A stretch of DNA of 15,613 nucleotides from assembly GCA_049510055.1 (NCBI GenBank), contig JBEKZI010000049.1, positions 1 through 15,613 of the forward strand, in the 5' to 3' direction. Positions 1 to 8,226 of this stretch are shown here, piece after piece (the stretch's first letter is position 1; the number at the start of each line of letters is the position of its first letter). Below the pieces are notes generated by a model. That model searched no databases. It had not been told where the DNA came from and saw only the letters and a list, made by a program, of their open reading frames with translations. Position numbers and translations under genes: made by a program. The stretch is from JALHTV01 sp049510055 (GTDB lineage Bacteria; Planctomycetota; Phycisphaerae; SM23-33).

Positions 1-332
1 GTCAGGATGCGAATCTCTTGGGCGCTGGCCCAGCCGTTGTCGCCCACCCATCGCACAAAGCAGGCCGTGCCGTTGCCGCACAGGTCGGACTCCGAACCGT
101 CGGGCTCAAAGAACCGCGCCCCCAGGTCGGCTACTCCCTCCACTTCACAAGGGACGGCAAAGATGACCCCGTCGGCCCCGACGCCCATGCATCGGCGGCA
201 CAGCACCTTGGCAAACCGGGCCGCTCGAAGTGGATCGGCCAGGATTGGCTCGAATTGCCCCCCGCGGCTGTCCAGGCAGACGAAATCATTGCCGCTGCCG
301 GACAACTTGGCGAATTCGATCAGTTGGGGCAT
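1..332 (-). CDS. dapF: Diaminopimelate epimerase, N-terminal part (cut by window edge)
   Basis: DapF interconverts LL- and meso-diaminopimelate in the cytoplasm, supplying lysine and peptidoglycan precursors. Reading from the ATG at 332 leftwards gives 110 residues. They show the N-terminal substrate-binding motif GSGNDF (residues 12-17), then VGADGVIF (51-58), then FFEPDGSESDLCGNGTACF (74-92), which holds the first of the two catalytic cysteines, C85. The family is usually 270-290 residues, so about 60% lies beyond the left edge, including the second cysteine. A GGAGG stretch sits about 11 nt before the ATG. The usual HG before the GxGND motif is SG here (S11), a mild divergence. It follows the FAD-type oxidoreductase by 93 nt on the same strand and could be its operon partner, though no functional link is evident. 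Family call is firm from the motifs. Confidence 0.93.
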   Translation of the reverse strand, partial: MPQLIEFAKLSGSGNDFVCLDSRGGQFEPILADPLRAARFAKVLCRRCMGVGADGVIFAVPCEVEGVADLGARFFEPDGSESDLCGNGTACFVRWVGDNGWASAQEIRIL

Positions 333-425
333 CGGTCGGTTGCCTCCGGTCCTGCGGACCTCAGCGGCCTGTAGCCACTATAGCAATCCGCCGGCGGCGT
401 TTCCACGAGGGCGTGACGGCGGCGG

Positions 426-1538
426 TCAGGACTCGGCGATGTCCTGTCCGCGCAGGAGGATGGCGGTGAGGCGCTGGGCCACCTTGGGATTGGCGAAGAC
501 CAGCGGCAGGAGCACCTGGAGCGACGTGCCGGGCCGAAGCAGCCGCTGCTCCAGTTGCCGCCGCCAGGAGGTCCTGAAATCGAGCAGCGTCGCGTGGACG
601 TCCGGTTCCGCCAGCGCCTTGGCGGCTACCTCCGCCGCCACAAGGGCCGAGGTCACCGCCGTATAGGCCGCCTGACCGGTGACGGCTTCGGCGAATCCCC
701 CCGCCGTGCCCGCCAGCAGGCAACGTTTGGCGACATGGGTCTCCAGCTCCATCGCCATCCCAGCCGGCGGCCGCCAGACCGCACCCCGCGCGCGATGCAA
801 GGGCAGGTTGGCGGGGAGCACGCCGGTCTGTTGCAGCCGGCCCAGAAGGGCCGACAGTTCCGCCGCGCGCGTCCCGGCCGCAGGGGAGGTGGAGATCAGC
901 CGAAGGTGAAGGTGTCCGCCGACGGCGAAGAACATGCCCATTTCGCTGCGTTCCGGTTCCTCGACGACGTGCAGCGCGCCGTCGTCGGCCCGGTCGCACG
1001 GAATGTCCAACCCGGCCACCATGAGGGGCGCCGCCCGGGGCGTCCGCGTCGCCAGGCCCAGGTCGCTCAGGACGTCATAGGGCTGGCCGTCCACGACGAT
1101 CAGCAGCTTGGCGGCGACTTCGCTGCTGCCGGCCAGGACGATACGGTCCTCCTCCAGCTCGATGACGGGCGTGGTGGTGGAGGGGCGGACCCGCACGCCG
1201 GCCTTTTTGGCGGCGGCGGCCAGCGCGGCGGTCAGGGCCGAGGGAGGCAGGAAATAGCCCAGGACGGATCGCTTGGGATGTTTCACGCAATTGTCCAGCG
1301 CGACGTTGTGATAGTGGATGGTCTTGAACGGCTTAGCCTTGGCGGCCTTGGCCAGACCGGCGGGCAGGCGGGCCAGGTGAAAGAAGTCGGCGCTGACCCA
1401 ATCGGACAGGGGGCAGTGGGCCGAGGACAGCGGGGCGGCTACCACGACCACGTCCTTTTTCGCCTTGGCGAGCATGTAGGCGGCGGCGAAGCCGCAAGGC
1501 GTGGCGCCAAGGATGGCGACATCGTGGCGGGTGGTCAT
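426..1538 (-). CDS. FAD-dependent oxidoreductase-like protein, geranylgeranyl-reductase type, degenerate motifs
   Basis: The 370-residue protein begins with a Rossmann beta-alpha-beta unit: DVAIL, then G11-x4-G16 (GATPCG in place of GxGxxG), then the strand VVVV. Near the C-terminal side it has AGTAGGFAEAVTGQAA (276-291), which aligns by eye with the GDAAGFxxPxTGEG flavin-binding motif of the geranylgeranyl reductase/halogenase-like flavoprotein group. The Asp that normally contacts the FAD ribityl or phosphate is T278. The fold is therefore recognisable, but both dinucleotide motifs are eroded. The substrate is unknown; lipid or prenyl reduction is the family theme only. There is no signal peptide or membrane segment. 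No strong Shine-Dalgarno precedes the ATG at 1538. It lies 68 nt after the membrane protein and 93 nt before dapF, all on the minus strand. It could be a flavin-binding enzyme with relaxed motifs or a non-catalytic relative. Confidence 0.72.
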   Translation of the reverse strand: MTTRHDVAILGATPCGFAAAYMLAKAKKDVVVVAAPLSSAHCPLSDWVSADFFHLARLPAGLAKAAKAKPFKTIHYHNVALDNCVKHPKRSVLGYFLPPSALTAALAAAAKKAGVRVRPSTTTPVIELEEDRIVLAGSSEVAAKLLIVVDGQPYDVLSDLGLATRTPRAAPLMVAGLDIPCDRADDGALHVVEEPERSEMGMFFAVGGHLHLRLISTSPAAGTRAAELSALLGRLQQTGVLPANLPLHRARGAVWRPPAGMAMELETHVAKRCLLAGTAGGFAEAVTGQAAYTAVTSALVAAEVAAKALAEPDVHATLLDFRTSWRRQLEQRLLRPGTSLQVLLPLVFANPKVAQRLTAILLRGQDIAES

Positions 1539-1606
1539 GGCCGTAGCTTAATCCACCAAGGCGCGATTGGCAAGTTTGGCCGCCGCGGCGAGCCGCCGGA
1601 GTGCCT

Positions 1607-3634
1607 TTACCACAGGACCAGCATGGCGCCGGAGGCCTGAGTGCCCGTGACGAGGTAATAAATGTAGTTGGTCAGGATGTAGATCAGCCCGCCGAACAGG
1701 TCGCCCGCGATGACCCCCATCATGAAGTGCCTGCCCTGCTGATAAGCCTTCGGGCCGCCGAGCCGCATGATGGCCGTCTTGATGGCCCAGCCCAGCAGGA
1801 ACGAGGCACCGAACTTGCCCATGGTCCAGGCCCCGTAGCCCAGCAGTACGACGGGATGCAGCGGCCACCAGGGGTATCGCAATCGCAGGCTGCCCAGCAG
1901 CAGCACGCCCACGGCGCCCGCCCCGGCCGCCCACAGAAACATGGTGCTGGGGTGCATGTGCAGCAGGCGGTCCAGCGACGACCATTCCACGCTTTGCTTC
2001 AACTGGCCGCTGAGGGTCGCGTCGGTCAACCCCTTTTCGGCTACCGAGAATGGGTTCTTGGACCAGGTGGCGCCGGTGGTGTCGCCGGCCTTGCCGAAGT
2101 TGTAGTCGGCCCAGAGGCCCACGGGGATGGCCACGGCCAGGGCGATCAGGAAGGCGGTCGCCTGGGTGAACGACGTCTTGGCGGGGGAGACTCCGGCGCC
2201 GTCGGCGATCTTCAGGCCGTTGACGACGTAGGGGATCATCGCCTCGAACGGATCGACCAGCAGGATGATCATCAGCATGCCGGCGATGAGGGTGGCCTTG
2301 GGGCCGAGCACCGGCAGGCTGAACAGGCCGCCCATGACCGGCAGGATGTTCCACGCCGGCTGGTAGAAGAACACGCCGCACTCGGCGTTGATCCGTGCCA
2401 GGACCAGGAACATGATCATCACTAGCGCCACCGTGATCAGGGCCAGGGGCGTTCCCATGCCCACCGCTGCCAGGATGGCCGTTATGCCCAGGCAGGACAG
2501 GAGGAACAGCCGGCCGGCCCAGGCGCTGGCCGTGTCGGTGTCGGCCTGCGCGCGGAGCAGGACGGCCTGTTTAAACGTTCGCCAGTAGTACCGCCTCCCC
2601 AGGTACAGCAGCACCAGCGTGTAGCCGAAGAACGCCCCAAAGCTCACCCACACTTTCAGCCCGCCGGTGGTGGAGGACGTGGCGACGTTGACGCCGATCT
2701 GGATCAGGATCATCTGCGCTGCCAACGTGATCAAGCTGGTCACGCCGAGGCTGAAGCCGATGTCCGAGGCCAGGAAAAACGTGAAAGCCACGGCCGTGGG
2801 GATGATCTGAGGTTCCACGACGTAGCGGGCCTCCTCCATGGCGGCGAACGTGGGAAACTTCGTCCGCAAGGGCTCCAGCTTGAAGCCCAGGGGAATTTGC
2901 ACGCCCATGTCGGCCCACTTGGAGGTGCAGTTGAACACGCGAATGGACAGCAGCAGGATCAGCCCCACCCAGAACAGCTTGTTGCGAAAGATGGTGCCGG
3001 TGGCGCGCTGGGGCTCCTGGTCGATCAACGTATTGGTGAAATCGGCGATGGGGTATCGCAGCCGCTCGCGGTGGGCCCATTGGTGGTGGAGGAGCAGGCT
3101 CATGCTCAGCGTCGCCGCGGCCGCCAGGACCACCAGCGGCAGCCAGAACGACAGCGGGTCCGCCCAGCTCTCCCAGGGAACCTCCCGTGGGCTGATGGGA
3201 TGTCCGGGCTTGCCCAGCCCCGTGATGAAGCCGCCGATCACGCGAGAATCGTCCGCCGGCGGCGTGACCAGCAGGCCGTGGGGGACGTAGTCCAGCACGC
3301 CGACCTTGCGCCAGCCCGGGATCAGCTTGTTGTGCTGAAGGGGATACAGCAGCGTCGAGGAGAAGGTCCGCATGAAACCGGCGTGGGGAATGTTGCAGGA
3401 CACCAGCACCATGGCCAGCGCTACGGCGATCTCCGACGACCGCAGTCGCCAGGAGGCGCGCAGCTTGTAGAGCAGGGGGTTCACGGCGGCCATCAGCAGG
3501 AACAGCATGCCGAAGACCGAGATCGGCAACTGTCCGCGGGTCAGGGAGGGGACTTTGAAAAAAACGGTCAAATACCCCACCGTGGCCATGAACACCGCCC
3601 CCAGCAGGCCCAGGATGATGGCTCGGAATGTCAC
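1607..3634 (-). CDS. Large polytopic membrane protein, DUF6785/DUF6784 type
   Basis: About 675 residues with roughly a dozen hydrophobic stretches, so an integral inner-membrane protein. The N-terminal half has the pattern SSEIAVALAMVLVSCNIPHA followed by GFMRT, and later RLRYPIADF. The C-terminal half has RINAECG and YPWWPLHPV. I associate these with the paired DUF6785 and DUF6784 domains seen in planctomycete proteins that look like oligopeptide-transporter relatives. Function is not established; transport is an inference from topology only. I chose the GTG at 3634 because AAAGGA lies 6 nt upstream and the product then opens directly with a membrane segment (TFRAIILGLLGAVF). An ATG at 3718 in the same frame would add 28 basic, non-hydrophobic residues, and it lies upstream of the predicted transcription start. 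Transcription probably starts from the promoter at 3690-3718. Confidence 0.8.
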   Translation of the reverse strand: MTFRAIILGLLGAVFMATVGYLTVFFKVPSLTRGQLPISVFGMLFLLMAAVNPLLYKLRASWRLRSSEIAVALAMVLVSCNIPHAGFMRTFSSTLLYPLQHNKLIPGWRKVGVLDYVPHGLLVTPPADDSRVIGGFITGLGKPGHPISPREVPWESWADPLSFWLPLVVLAAAATLSMSLLLHHQWAHRERLRYPIADFTNTLIDQEPQRATGTIFRNKLFWVGLILLLSIRVFNCTSKWADMGVQIPLGFKLEPLRTKFPTFAAMEEARYVVEPQIIPTAVAFTFFLASDIGFSLGVTSLITLAAQMILIQIGVNVATSSTTGGLKVWVSFGAFFGYTLVLLYLGRRYYWRTFKQAVLLRAQADTDTASAWAGRLFLLSCLGITAILAAVGMGTPLALITVALVMIMFLVLARINAECGVFFYQPAWNILPVMGGLFSLPVLGPKATLIAGMLMIILLVDPFEAMIPYVVNGLKIADGAGVSPAKTSFTQATAFLIALAVAIPVGLWADYNFGKAGDTTGATWSKNPFSVAEKGLTDATLSGQLKQSVEWSSLDRLLHMHPSTMFLWAAGAGAVGVLLLGSLRLRYPWWPLHPVVLLGYGAWTMGKFGASFLLGWAIKTAIMRLGGPKAYQQGRHFMMGVIAGDLFGGLIYILTNYIYYLVTGTQASGAMLVLW

Positions 3635-3689
3635 GGATTTTCCTTTGCCGCCAGGCCGACTGCGGGACCTGGGGGACCATTGAAAGATG

Positions 3690-3718
3690 TATCTAACAGC
3701 GCCGCGGGGACCTTGCAA
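3690..3718 (-). promoter_or_regulatory. Sigma70-like promoter for the membrane-protein gene
   Basis: On the minus strand TTGCAA (3718-3713), a 17-nt spacer and TAGATA (3695-3690) form a good housekeeping promoter. The expected start of transcription is near 3683, giving a leader of about 50 nt to the GTG at 3634. This also argues against the in-frame ATG at 3718 as the start codon. Confidence 0.5.
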
Positions 3719-3758
3719 CCTGTTTGGGACTAAGGCGGAAGTTCTTGACCGGCGCGTC

Positions 3759-3788
3759 TTGACCGCATTGCCATCGTTGACCTAGAAT
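3759..3788 (+). promoter_or_regulatory. Sigma70-like promoter for the glycosyltransferase gene
   Basis: TTGACC (3759-3764), an 18-nt spacer and TAGAAT (3783-3788) match the housekeeping consensus well. Transcription would begin near 3795, giving a leader of about 70 nt. It is divergent from the promoter at 3690-3718, with about 40 nt between the two -35 boxes, so a shared regulator could bind between them. No clear operator is visible. Confidence 0.5.
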
Positions 3789-3863
3789 GACCTAACTGAA
3801 CGACGGGTAAGGGCGCCACGAAACAATCGGCCGAAGTCCTCGGCAAGGAGATCAGGAGCAGGC

Positions 3864-5414
3864 ATGGTTTGGACGGATCTAGCCAACGCGATGTTCATGG
3901 CCGTGTACACGCTGGCGCTGCTGATGGTGTCCCTCTACGGTTTCCATCGGTACATTCTGGTGTTCTTGTACTATCGCCACCGCGACAAAGAGCCCAGGCC
4001 CCAGGGAACCTTCAAGGACCTGCCGCACGTGACGGTACAACTGCCGATGTACAACGAGCAGTTCGTCGCCCGGCGAATTATCGAGAAGACCTGCGAAATC
4101 GACTACCCGCGCGACCGGCTCCAGATCCAGGTGCTGGACGACAGCACCGACTGCACGGGCGCCATCGCCCGCCAGACCGTCGAAGAGGCCAAAGCCCAGG
4201 GTTTCGATATTGAATACATCCATCGCGACCACCGTCGGGGGTTCAAGGCCGGGGCGATGGAAAACGGCCTGAAGACCGCCCGTGGCGAGTTCATCGCCAT
4301 CTTCGACGCCGACTTTGTCCCCGAAAAATATTTCCTGCGACGTTCGATCCAGTACTTCACCGATCCCAAGGTCGGCGCCGTCCAGACGCGGTGGGAGCAC
4401 CTGAACCGCTACGACAGTCTGCTGACGCGATCGCAGGCGATTTTGCTGGACGGTCACTTTGCCATCGAGCACGTCGCCCGCAACCGCAGCAACCGGTTCA
4501 TGAGCTTCAACGGAACGGCCGGGACGTGGCGGCGGTCGGCCATCGATTCCTCCGGCGGCTGGCAGCACGACACGCTGACGGAGGACCTGGACCTGTCCTA
4601 CCGGGCGCAGCTGCGCGGCTGGAAGTTCGTCTTTCTCCGCGAGCTGGCTGCCCCGGCGGAGCTGCCGCCGGAGATGAACGCCTTCAAGGCCCAGCAATTC
4701 CGCTGGACCAAGGGCGGCGCCCAGACGGCCTTGAAGCTTCTGCCCAAGCTGCTGATGTCCCGCGAGAAGTTGAAGGTGAAGGTGGAGGGCTTCCTGCACC
4801 TGACCTGTTTCACCATGCACATGTACATGGCCCTGATGATCACGCTGATGCTGCCGGCGATGTATCTGCGGTGCCTGCCGGTGGAGAATCCGCTGTGGCG
4901 CGTGAGCATCGACGTGGGGGCGTTCGCCCTGGCGACGCTGTCGGCCGGGGTGTTCTATTGCGCCGGACAGCGCGAGCTGCTGGGCGGTTGGCGCGGCACG
5001 GTGAAATATCTGCCGATGATGATGGCCTTGGGCGTGGGGCTGTGTCTGTCCAACACCAAGGCGCTGCTGGAGGCCTTCCTGAACCGCAAGAGCGAGTTTG
5101 TGCGAACGCCTAAATACGGCATCTGCCAGAACAATAAGAAGGAAGCCGCCTCCGCCTTGCAGACCCGGCGGCCCAAGATGGACTGGCTGCCTTATCTTGA
5201 GATGATCTACGGCGTGTACATGCTCACCTGCGCCATTATGAGCGCGGTGGACCTTCGCTCGGTTATCCTGACGCCGTTTCTGGCGATTTTCACGTTTGGC
5301 TTCTTCTATGTTTCGGTGAGCAGCCTGCTGGCCCAGCGGGTCCGCCAGCCGGCCCGTCCGGAAGCCGTCACGGTGGCCGCGAGCGACTCGGGACCTGCCG
5401 AGCCGCTGGCGTGA
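3864..5414 (+). CDS. Family 2 glycosyltransferase, processive cellulose/mannan-synthase-like
   Basis: A 516-residue membrane glycosyltransferase that should polymerise or transfer a sugar from a nucleotide sugar at the inner face of the membrane. Its GT-A core has all processive family 2 motifs: D92-D93 in VLDDSTD, the DxD at D148-A-D150, the TED base motif at 239-241, and QxxRW at 277-281. There is one N-terminal membrane segment (about 8-36). Several more follow the catalytic domain (about 312-335, 349-367, 383-403, 444-464, 468-490), the layout of cellulose, mannan and hyaluronan synthase relatives. KSEFVRTPKYG (409-419) is a motif I associate with bacterial CslA-like members. There is no PilZ domain and no adjacent BcsB, BcsC or PgaB partner, so the polymer cannot be named. 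GGAG lies 6 nt before the ATG. The stop codon is only 8 nt from tRNA-Gly. Confidence 0.88.
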   Translation: MVWTDLANAMFMAVYTLALLMVSLYGFHRYILVFLYYRHRDKEPRPQGTFKDLPHVTVQLPMYNEQFVARRIIEKTCEIDYPRDRLQIQVLDDSTDCTGAIARQTVEEAKAQGFDIEYIHRDHRRGFKAGAMENGLKTARGEFIAIFDADFVPEKYFLRRSIQYFTDPKVGAVQTRWEHLNRYDSLLTRSQAILLDGHFAIEHVARNRSNRFMSFNGTAGTWRRSAIDSSGGWQHDTLTEDLDLSYRAQLRGWKFVFLRELAAPAELPPEMNAFKAQQFRWTKGGAQTALKLLPKLLMSREKLKVKVEGFLHLTCFTMHMYMALMITLMLPAMYLRCLPVENPLWRVSIDVGAFALATLSAGVFYCAGQRELLGGWRGTVKYLPMMMALGVGLCLSNTKALLEAFLNRKSEFVRTPKYGICQNNKKEAASALQTRRPKMDWLPYLEMIYGVYMLTCAIMSAVDLRSVILTPFLAIFTFGFFYVSVSSLLAQRVRQPARPEAVTVAASDSGPAEPLA

Positions 5415-5422
5415 CCGACGTT

Positions 5423-5492
<70 letters not shown>

Positions 5493-5494
<2 letters not shown>

Positions 5495-5535
5495 ATGACA
5501 GAAGGCCGGGCCATGTACCCGGCCTTCTGTCATAG
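5493..5535 (+). terminator. Perfect 18-bp inverted repeat at the tRNA 3' end, probable terminator
   Basis: CTATGACAGAAGGCCGGG (5493-5510) and its exact complement (5518-5535) flank the 7-nt loop CCATGTA. The first two bases are the last bases of the tRNA. The core AAGGCCGGG/CCCGGCCTT resembles a rho-independent terminator, but there is no run of T after it (GTGGACC follows). It may be a bidirectional or atypical terminator, or a footprint of an insertion at the tRNA end. Confidence 0.5.
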
Positions 5536-5579
5536 TGGACCGAGTTCCAGAACCGGCAGCGGATTCGCCACAGGCTTTA

Positions 5580-5634
5580 GACGCATCGCCGGTTCGACGC
5601 CGCAGGCGCCGCGAAGCGAATCCGGTCGCCTGCT
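5580..5634 (+). repeat. Split tRNA-Gly T-arm/3'-end copy A with 22-nt insert
   Basis: GACGCATCGCCGGTTCGA (5580-5597) and ATCCGGTCGCCTGCT (5620-5634) match the tRNA-Gly variable/T-arm and T-arm/acceptor/discriminator sequences almost base for base. They differ by a small insertion on the left and one substitution (CCTGCT for CCCGCT) on the right. The two halves are separated inside the T-loop by a 22-nt module (5598-5619). This module begins with a mini-hairpin, CGCC-GCA-GGCG, and ends in GCGA. The first 34 nt from 5586 recur identically at 8386. Confidence 0.75.
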
Positions 5635-5684
5635 GTGGGCGATGTTTTCGGGAGGCACAACTAAGCTTTCCCGAGCTTTCCGCA

Positions 5685-5713
5685 TTGACCTACCCTACTC
5701 CGGAGCGCATGAT
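5685..5713 (+). promoter_or_regulatory. Weak candidate promoter before the outer-membrane protein gene
   Basis: TTGACC (5685-5690), a 17-nt spacer and CATGAT (5708-5713). The -35 box is good and the -10 box matches 4 of 6. It would give a leader of about 40 nt to the ATG at 5758. This is the best candidate in the interval 5635-5757, which otherwise shows nothing I can name. Confidence 0.3.
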
Positions 5714-5757
5714 GATGCACGATTTCGGGTCGTGCGCCATGGCAGGGAAGGATATCC

Positions 5758-6843
5758 ATGCGTCTTCTCTCGCTCTCCTGCACAGGCGGCAGATGCTGCC
5801 TGATAGCGGCAGCCCTGGCACTGTGTCCGCTGAACGCCGCGGCGCAGAGCGATTACTCCGACAAGGACTTCTCCGTCCGCCTGCCCCCGGCTTTCCTGCG
5901 ATTCACGGAGGTCTCCACCATGGGCGGCGAGACGGTGGCCAACCGCTATTCCTCGGCTTCCAATCCCGCCAGCGCGGGCTGGACCGCGCTACCCACCCGA
6001 CTGGGAATTGTCGTAGTCCCTTATTACTCGGCCATCGGGTTCCAGAAGGGCCAGTGGCTGCACCTGACCGGCGAATCGCTCACCTGGTTCAGCAAGGATT
6101 GGGGGGCCTTCCAACCGACCCTCAGCCAGATCCGCAGCAATAACTCCATCGGCAGCGACGGCCTTTCGTTCGACTACCAGGTGGACACGGCCCAGTTCCA
6201 ATGGGGAAAGCGGTACGGCAACTGGGGCTGGGGGGCGATGTTCAACTTCGCCCGCACCCAGATCGGTCGGGACGGTACGACGATACAGAACATCCCGGGC
6301 ATAGGGCCGATGCCGGTGGGGGTGGTTTCCGACTCCTCCGCCGAAAGCTACCGCTGGCGGGTGGGCGGCCTGTACGAACCCGCGGACAAATGGCTCCTGG
6401 GGATGATCTTCGAATATGGCTTCATCCCGTACCGCAGCCGGAGCGTGGCCACCCTCCCCGTGCCCTTTGTGCCTCCTACCGTTACCTACCAGGAGGGCAT
6501 CCAGCAGCAGTTTGTGCTGCGGCCGGGGGTGTCGTATGAGTATGCCCCGCTCTCCAGCGTCTACTGCGACTATCAATACGGAAACTTCTTCAACTCGCGC
6601 GACAGCCTGGTAGACCAACGCTTTTCGGCGGGCATCGAGCATCGCTTGCTCGAGTTTCTGCTCGTGCGGCTGGGGCCGTCCATGGACGTGCGGGGCAACG
6701 TGGGCCTCAGCACCGGGGTAAGCCTGCTTCTGGGCCCCAACATTTCGGCCGAGTGCGGCTACCAGTACAACATGCTGCCGGAGTTGCGGCCGGAGTTCGG
6801 CCGATCGCAAACCTTCCAGGGGATCCTGTCCTTCCGGTTCTGA
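5758..6843 (+). CDS. Outer-membrane beta-barrel protein, FadL/PorV-like
   Basis: A 361-residue secreted protein. It has an N-terminal signal peptide: basic start, hydrophobic core LIAAALAL, and probable cleavage after AAA at 27-29. Short alternating amphipathic strands rich in aromatic residues follow to the end. The last residues are LSFRF, with the terminal aromatic residue expected of a substrate of the BAM outer-membrane assembly machinery. Near the N-terminus SASNPASAGW resembles the NPA segment of FadL/PorV-type transport barrels, so transport of a hydrophobic molecule is possible but unproven. AAGGA lies 6 nt before the ATG. It sits between the two split T-arm repeats, and the DUF2156 gene begins 111 nt after its stop. 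It could equally be an uncharacterised planctomycete barrel with no transport role. Confidence 0.72.
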   Translation: MRLLSLSCTGGRCCLIAAALALCPLNAAAQSDYSDKDFSVRLPPAFLRFTEVSTMGGETVANRYSSASNPASAGWTALPTRLGIVVVPYYSAIGFQKGQWLHLTGESLTWFSKDWGAFQPTLSQIRSNNSIGSDGLSFDYQVDTAQFQWGKRYGNWGWGAMFNFARTQIGRDGTTIQNIPGIGPMPVGVVSDSSAESYRWRVGGLYEPADKWLLGMIFEYGFIPYRSRSVATLPVPFVPPTVTYQEGIQQQFVLRPGVSYEYAPLSSVYCDYQYGNFFNSRDSLVDQRFSAGIEHRLLEFLLVRLGPSMDVRGNVGLSTGVSLLLGPNISAECGYQYNMLPELRPEFGRSQTFQGILSFRF

Positions 6844-6954
6844 GCAAACCGAGGGGGATGGCATTGCCCAGGTTTCCGCGATGGTCTATACTCATGAGGG
6901 CGTTCGGGTGGCTCAAGAACACCCGCACACGCGAGATAATCATCCGGCGGAAGC

Positions 6955-8130
6955 ATGACTACCCAACCGTTGAAATTAGATTATAGCCACTCACCCGTGC
7001 AGACCCCATTTCGTATCCAGCGCGAACCCAGGTCGTGCCAGAGACGTCCCTGGCTCGAGAGGCTGGCGGACCTGGCCGGCTTAGCGCTTACTCGATTCGC
7101 GGGCGTGCGGCCACGCCGTGCTGCTTCGGGCTCCTTCGATGTCACCTCTGCCAAGGCCCCCGGTTCAAGCGAAACGGCGCTGGCCCTTCTGGATCAGTTC
7201 TCCACGCTCGCGGGGCAGATGCATGTCCTTTCCGATGATCCTTGGCAGTTCCTGTGGGCGAAGGACCGGTGCGCCTTCCTGCCGTTTCACGAGCTGGCGT
7301 CTACGCTGATCGCCTGGCGTGATCCGGTCGGGCCTGCCGAGGAAGCCGCGAGCCTCGTCGAGCGATTTCGAGCCTTCGCGGCCAAGCGTGGCAAGCATGC
7401 GGTGCTGCTGGGCATGAGCCGGTCGATGCTCGAGGGACTCCGGGACCACAGGTTCCAGCCGGTCTGGCTCGGCACGGAGCCGTTCTACGATTTGGCGACC
7501 TGGCACACGCGCGGCAAGGCTGGCATGAAGGTCCGGCTCGCGTGTAATCACGTGCGGCGGCTTAGCGCGGCCGCCCGTGAGGCCCATCCGCTCCAGGATG
7601 CCCGCGACAGGGAGGCCATCGCGCGGGTCGAGGACGCCTGGAAGTCGGCCCGCCCGGAGCGCCGGAACGACTCGTTCCTACGGACAGCCCCCTTGGAGAA
7701 CGCGCGGCATCGGCGCTATTTCGTCGTCGAGACAGGCAGCCGGATGGAGAGCTTCCTGGTCTGCTCGCCCGTGAGCCATCGCGGCCAATACCTGCAAGAC
7801 TTCGTGCGGATGCCCGACGCGCCCCGGGGCGCCAACGAGTTGGCCATGCTCACCGCCCTTCGCGTCTTTCAGGGTGAGGGGCTGGACTTCGTGACCGGTG
7901 GGATCATCCCCTTTTACGATCCGAATAAGTCGCATTCCAACAAGGTGACCGGCGGGGCAGGCGCGCTGGGATGGGTGATCCGGCACTTCGATCGTTTGTT
8001 TCACTTCGCCGGTCTCCAGCAGTTTCGCGCCAAGTTCGTCCCCAGCCGCGTGGTTGACATCTACGCGATGCTCTGGCCGGGCACCCTCACCCCGGCCTTG
8101 GCTTGGGACATCCGGTCGTTGCTTTCCTAA
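6955..8130 (+). CDS. DUF2156 protein, lysyl-phosphatidylglycerol synthase C-terminal type
   Basis: A 391-residue soluble protein with the double acyltransferase-like fold of DUF2156. Landmarks by eye: FLWAKDRCAFLPF (99-111), WRDPVGPAEE (121-130), the helix after FYDLATW (177-183), DFVRMPDAPRGANEL (282-296) and FRAKFVP (357-363) near the C-terminus. In MprF-type proteins this domain moves lysine or alanine from a charged tRNA to phosphatidylglycerol. Here there is no N-terminal flippase or other membrane segment, so the acceptor is open; other stand-alone members of this family may act on different lipids or peptides. The first 60 residues are poorly conserved and basic. The ribosome-binding site is weak (GGCGGAAGC before the ATG). 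It is preceded by the outer-membrane protein and followed by a structured gene-free region. Family call is good, substrate unknown. Confidence 0.75.
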   Translation: MTTQPLKLDYSHSPVQTPFRIQREPRSCQRRPWLERLADLAGLALTRFAGVRPRRAASGSFDVTSAKAPGSSETALALLDQFSTLAGQMHVLSDDPWQFLWAKDRCAFLPFHELASTLIAWRDPVGPAEEAASLVERFRAFAAKRGKHAVLLGMSRSMLEGLRDHRFQPVWLGTEPFYDLATWHTRGKAGMKVRLACNHVRRLSAAAREAHPLQDARDREAIARVEDAWKSARPERRNDSFLRTAPLENARHRRYFVVETGSRMESFLVCSPVSHRGQYLQDFVRMPDAPRGANELAMLTALRVFQGEGLDFVTGGIIPFYDPNKSHSNKVTGGAGALGWVIRHFDRLFHFAGLQQFRAKFVPSRVVDIYAMLWPGTLTPALAWDIRSLLS

Positions 8131-8226
8131 CCTGTTGTCGTTCCTGAAAACTCCACCCACGACGACAGGCTGACTCGATGCAAGATAACTTTCTTCCGGT
8201 GATCGGCCCCAAGGTGAGTCCGACTT

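Noticed and set aside
7..666. A plus-strand 219-codon frame at the left edge
   Set aside because: The minus strand here encodes clear DapF sequence and the end of the flavoprotein-like gene. The plus frame spans both and has a random composition.
5495..5803. Open frames starting MTEGR on both strands around the tRNA 3' end
   Set aside because: The matching starts on both strands are only the two arms of the perfect palindrome; the rest of each frame runs through tRNA or other-gene sequence.
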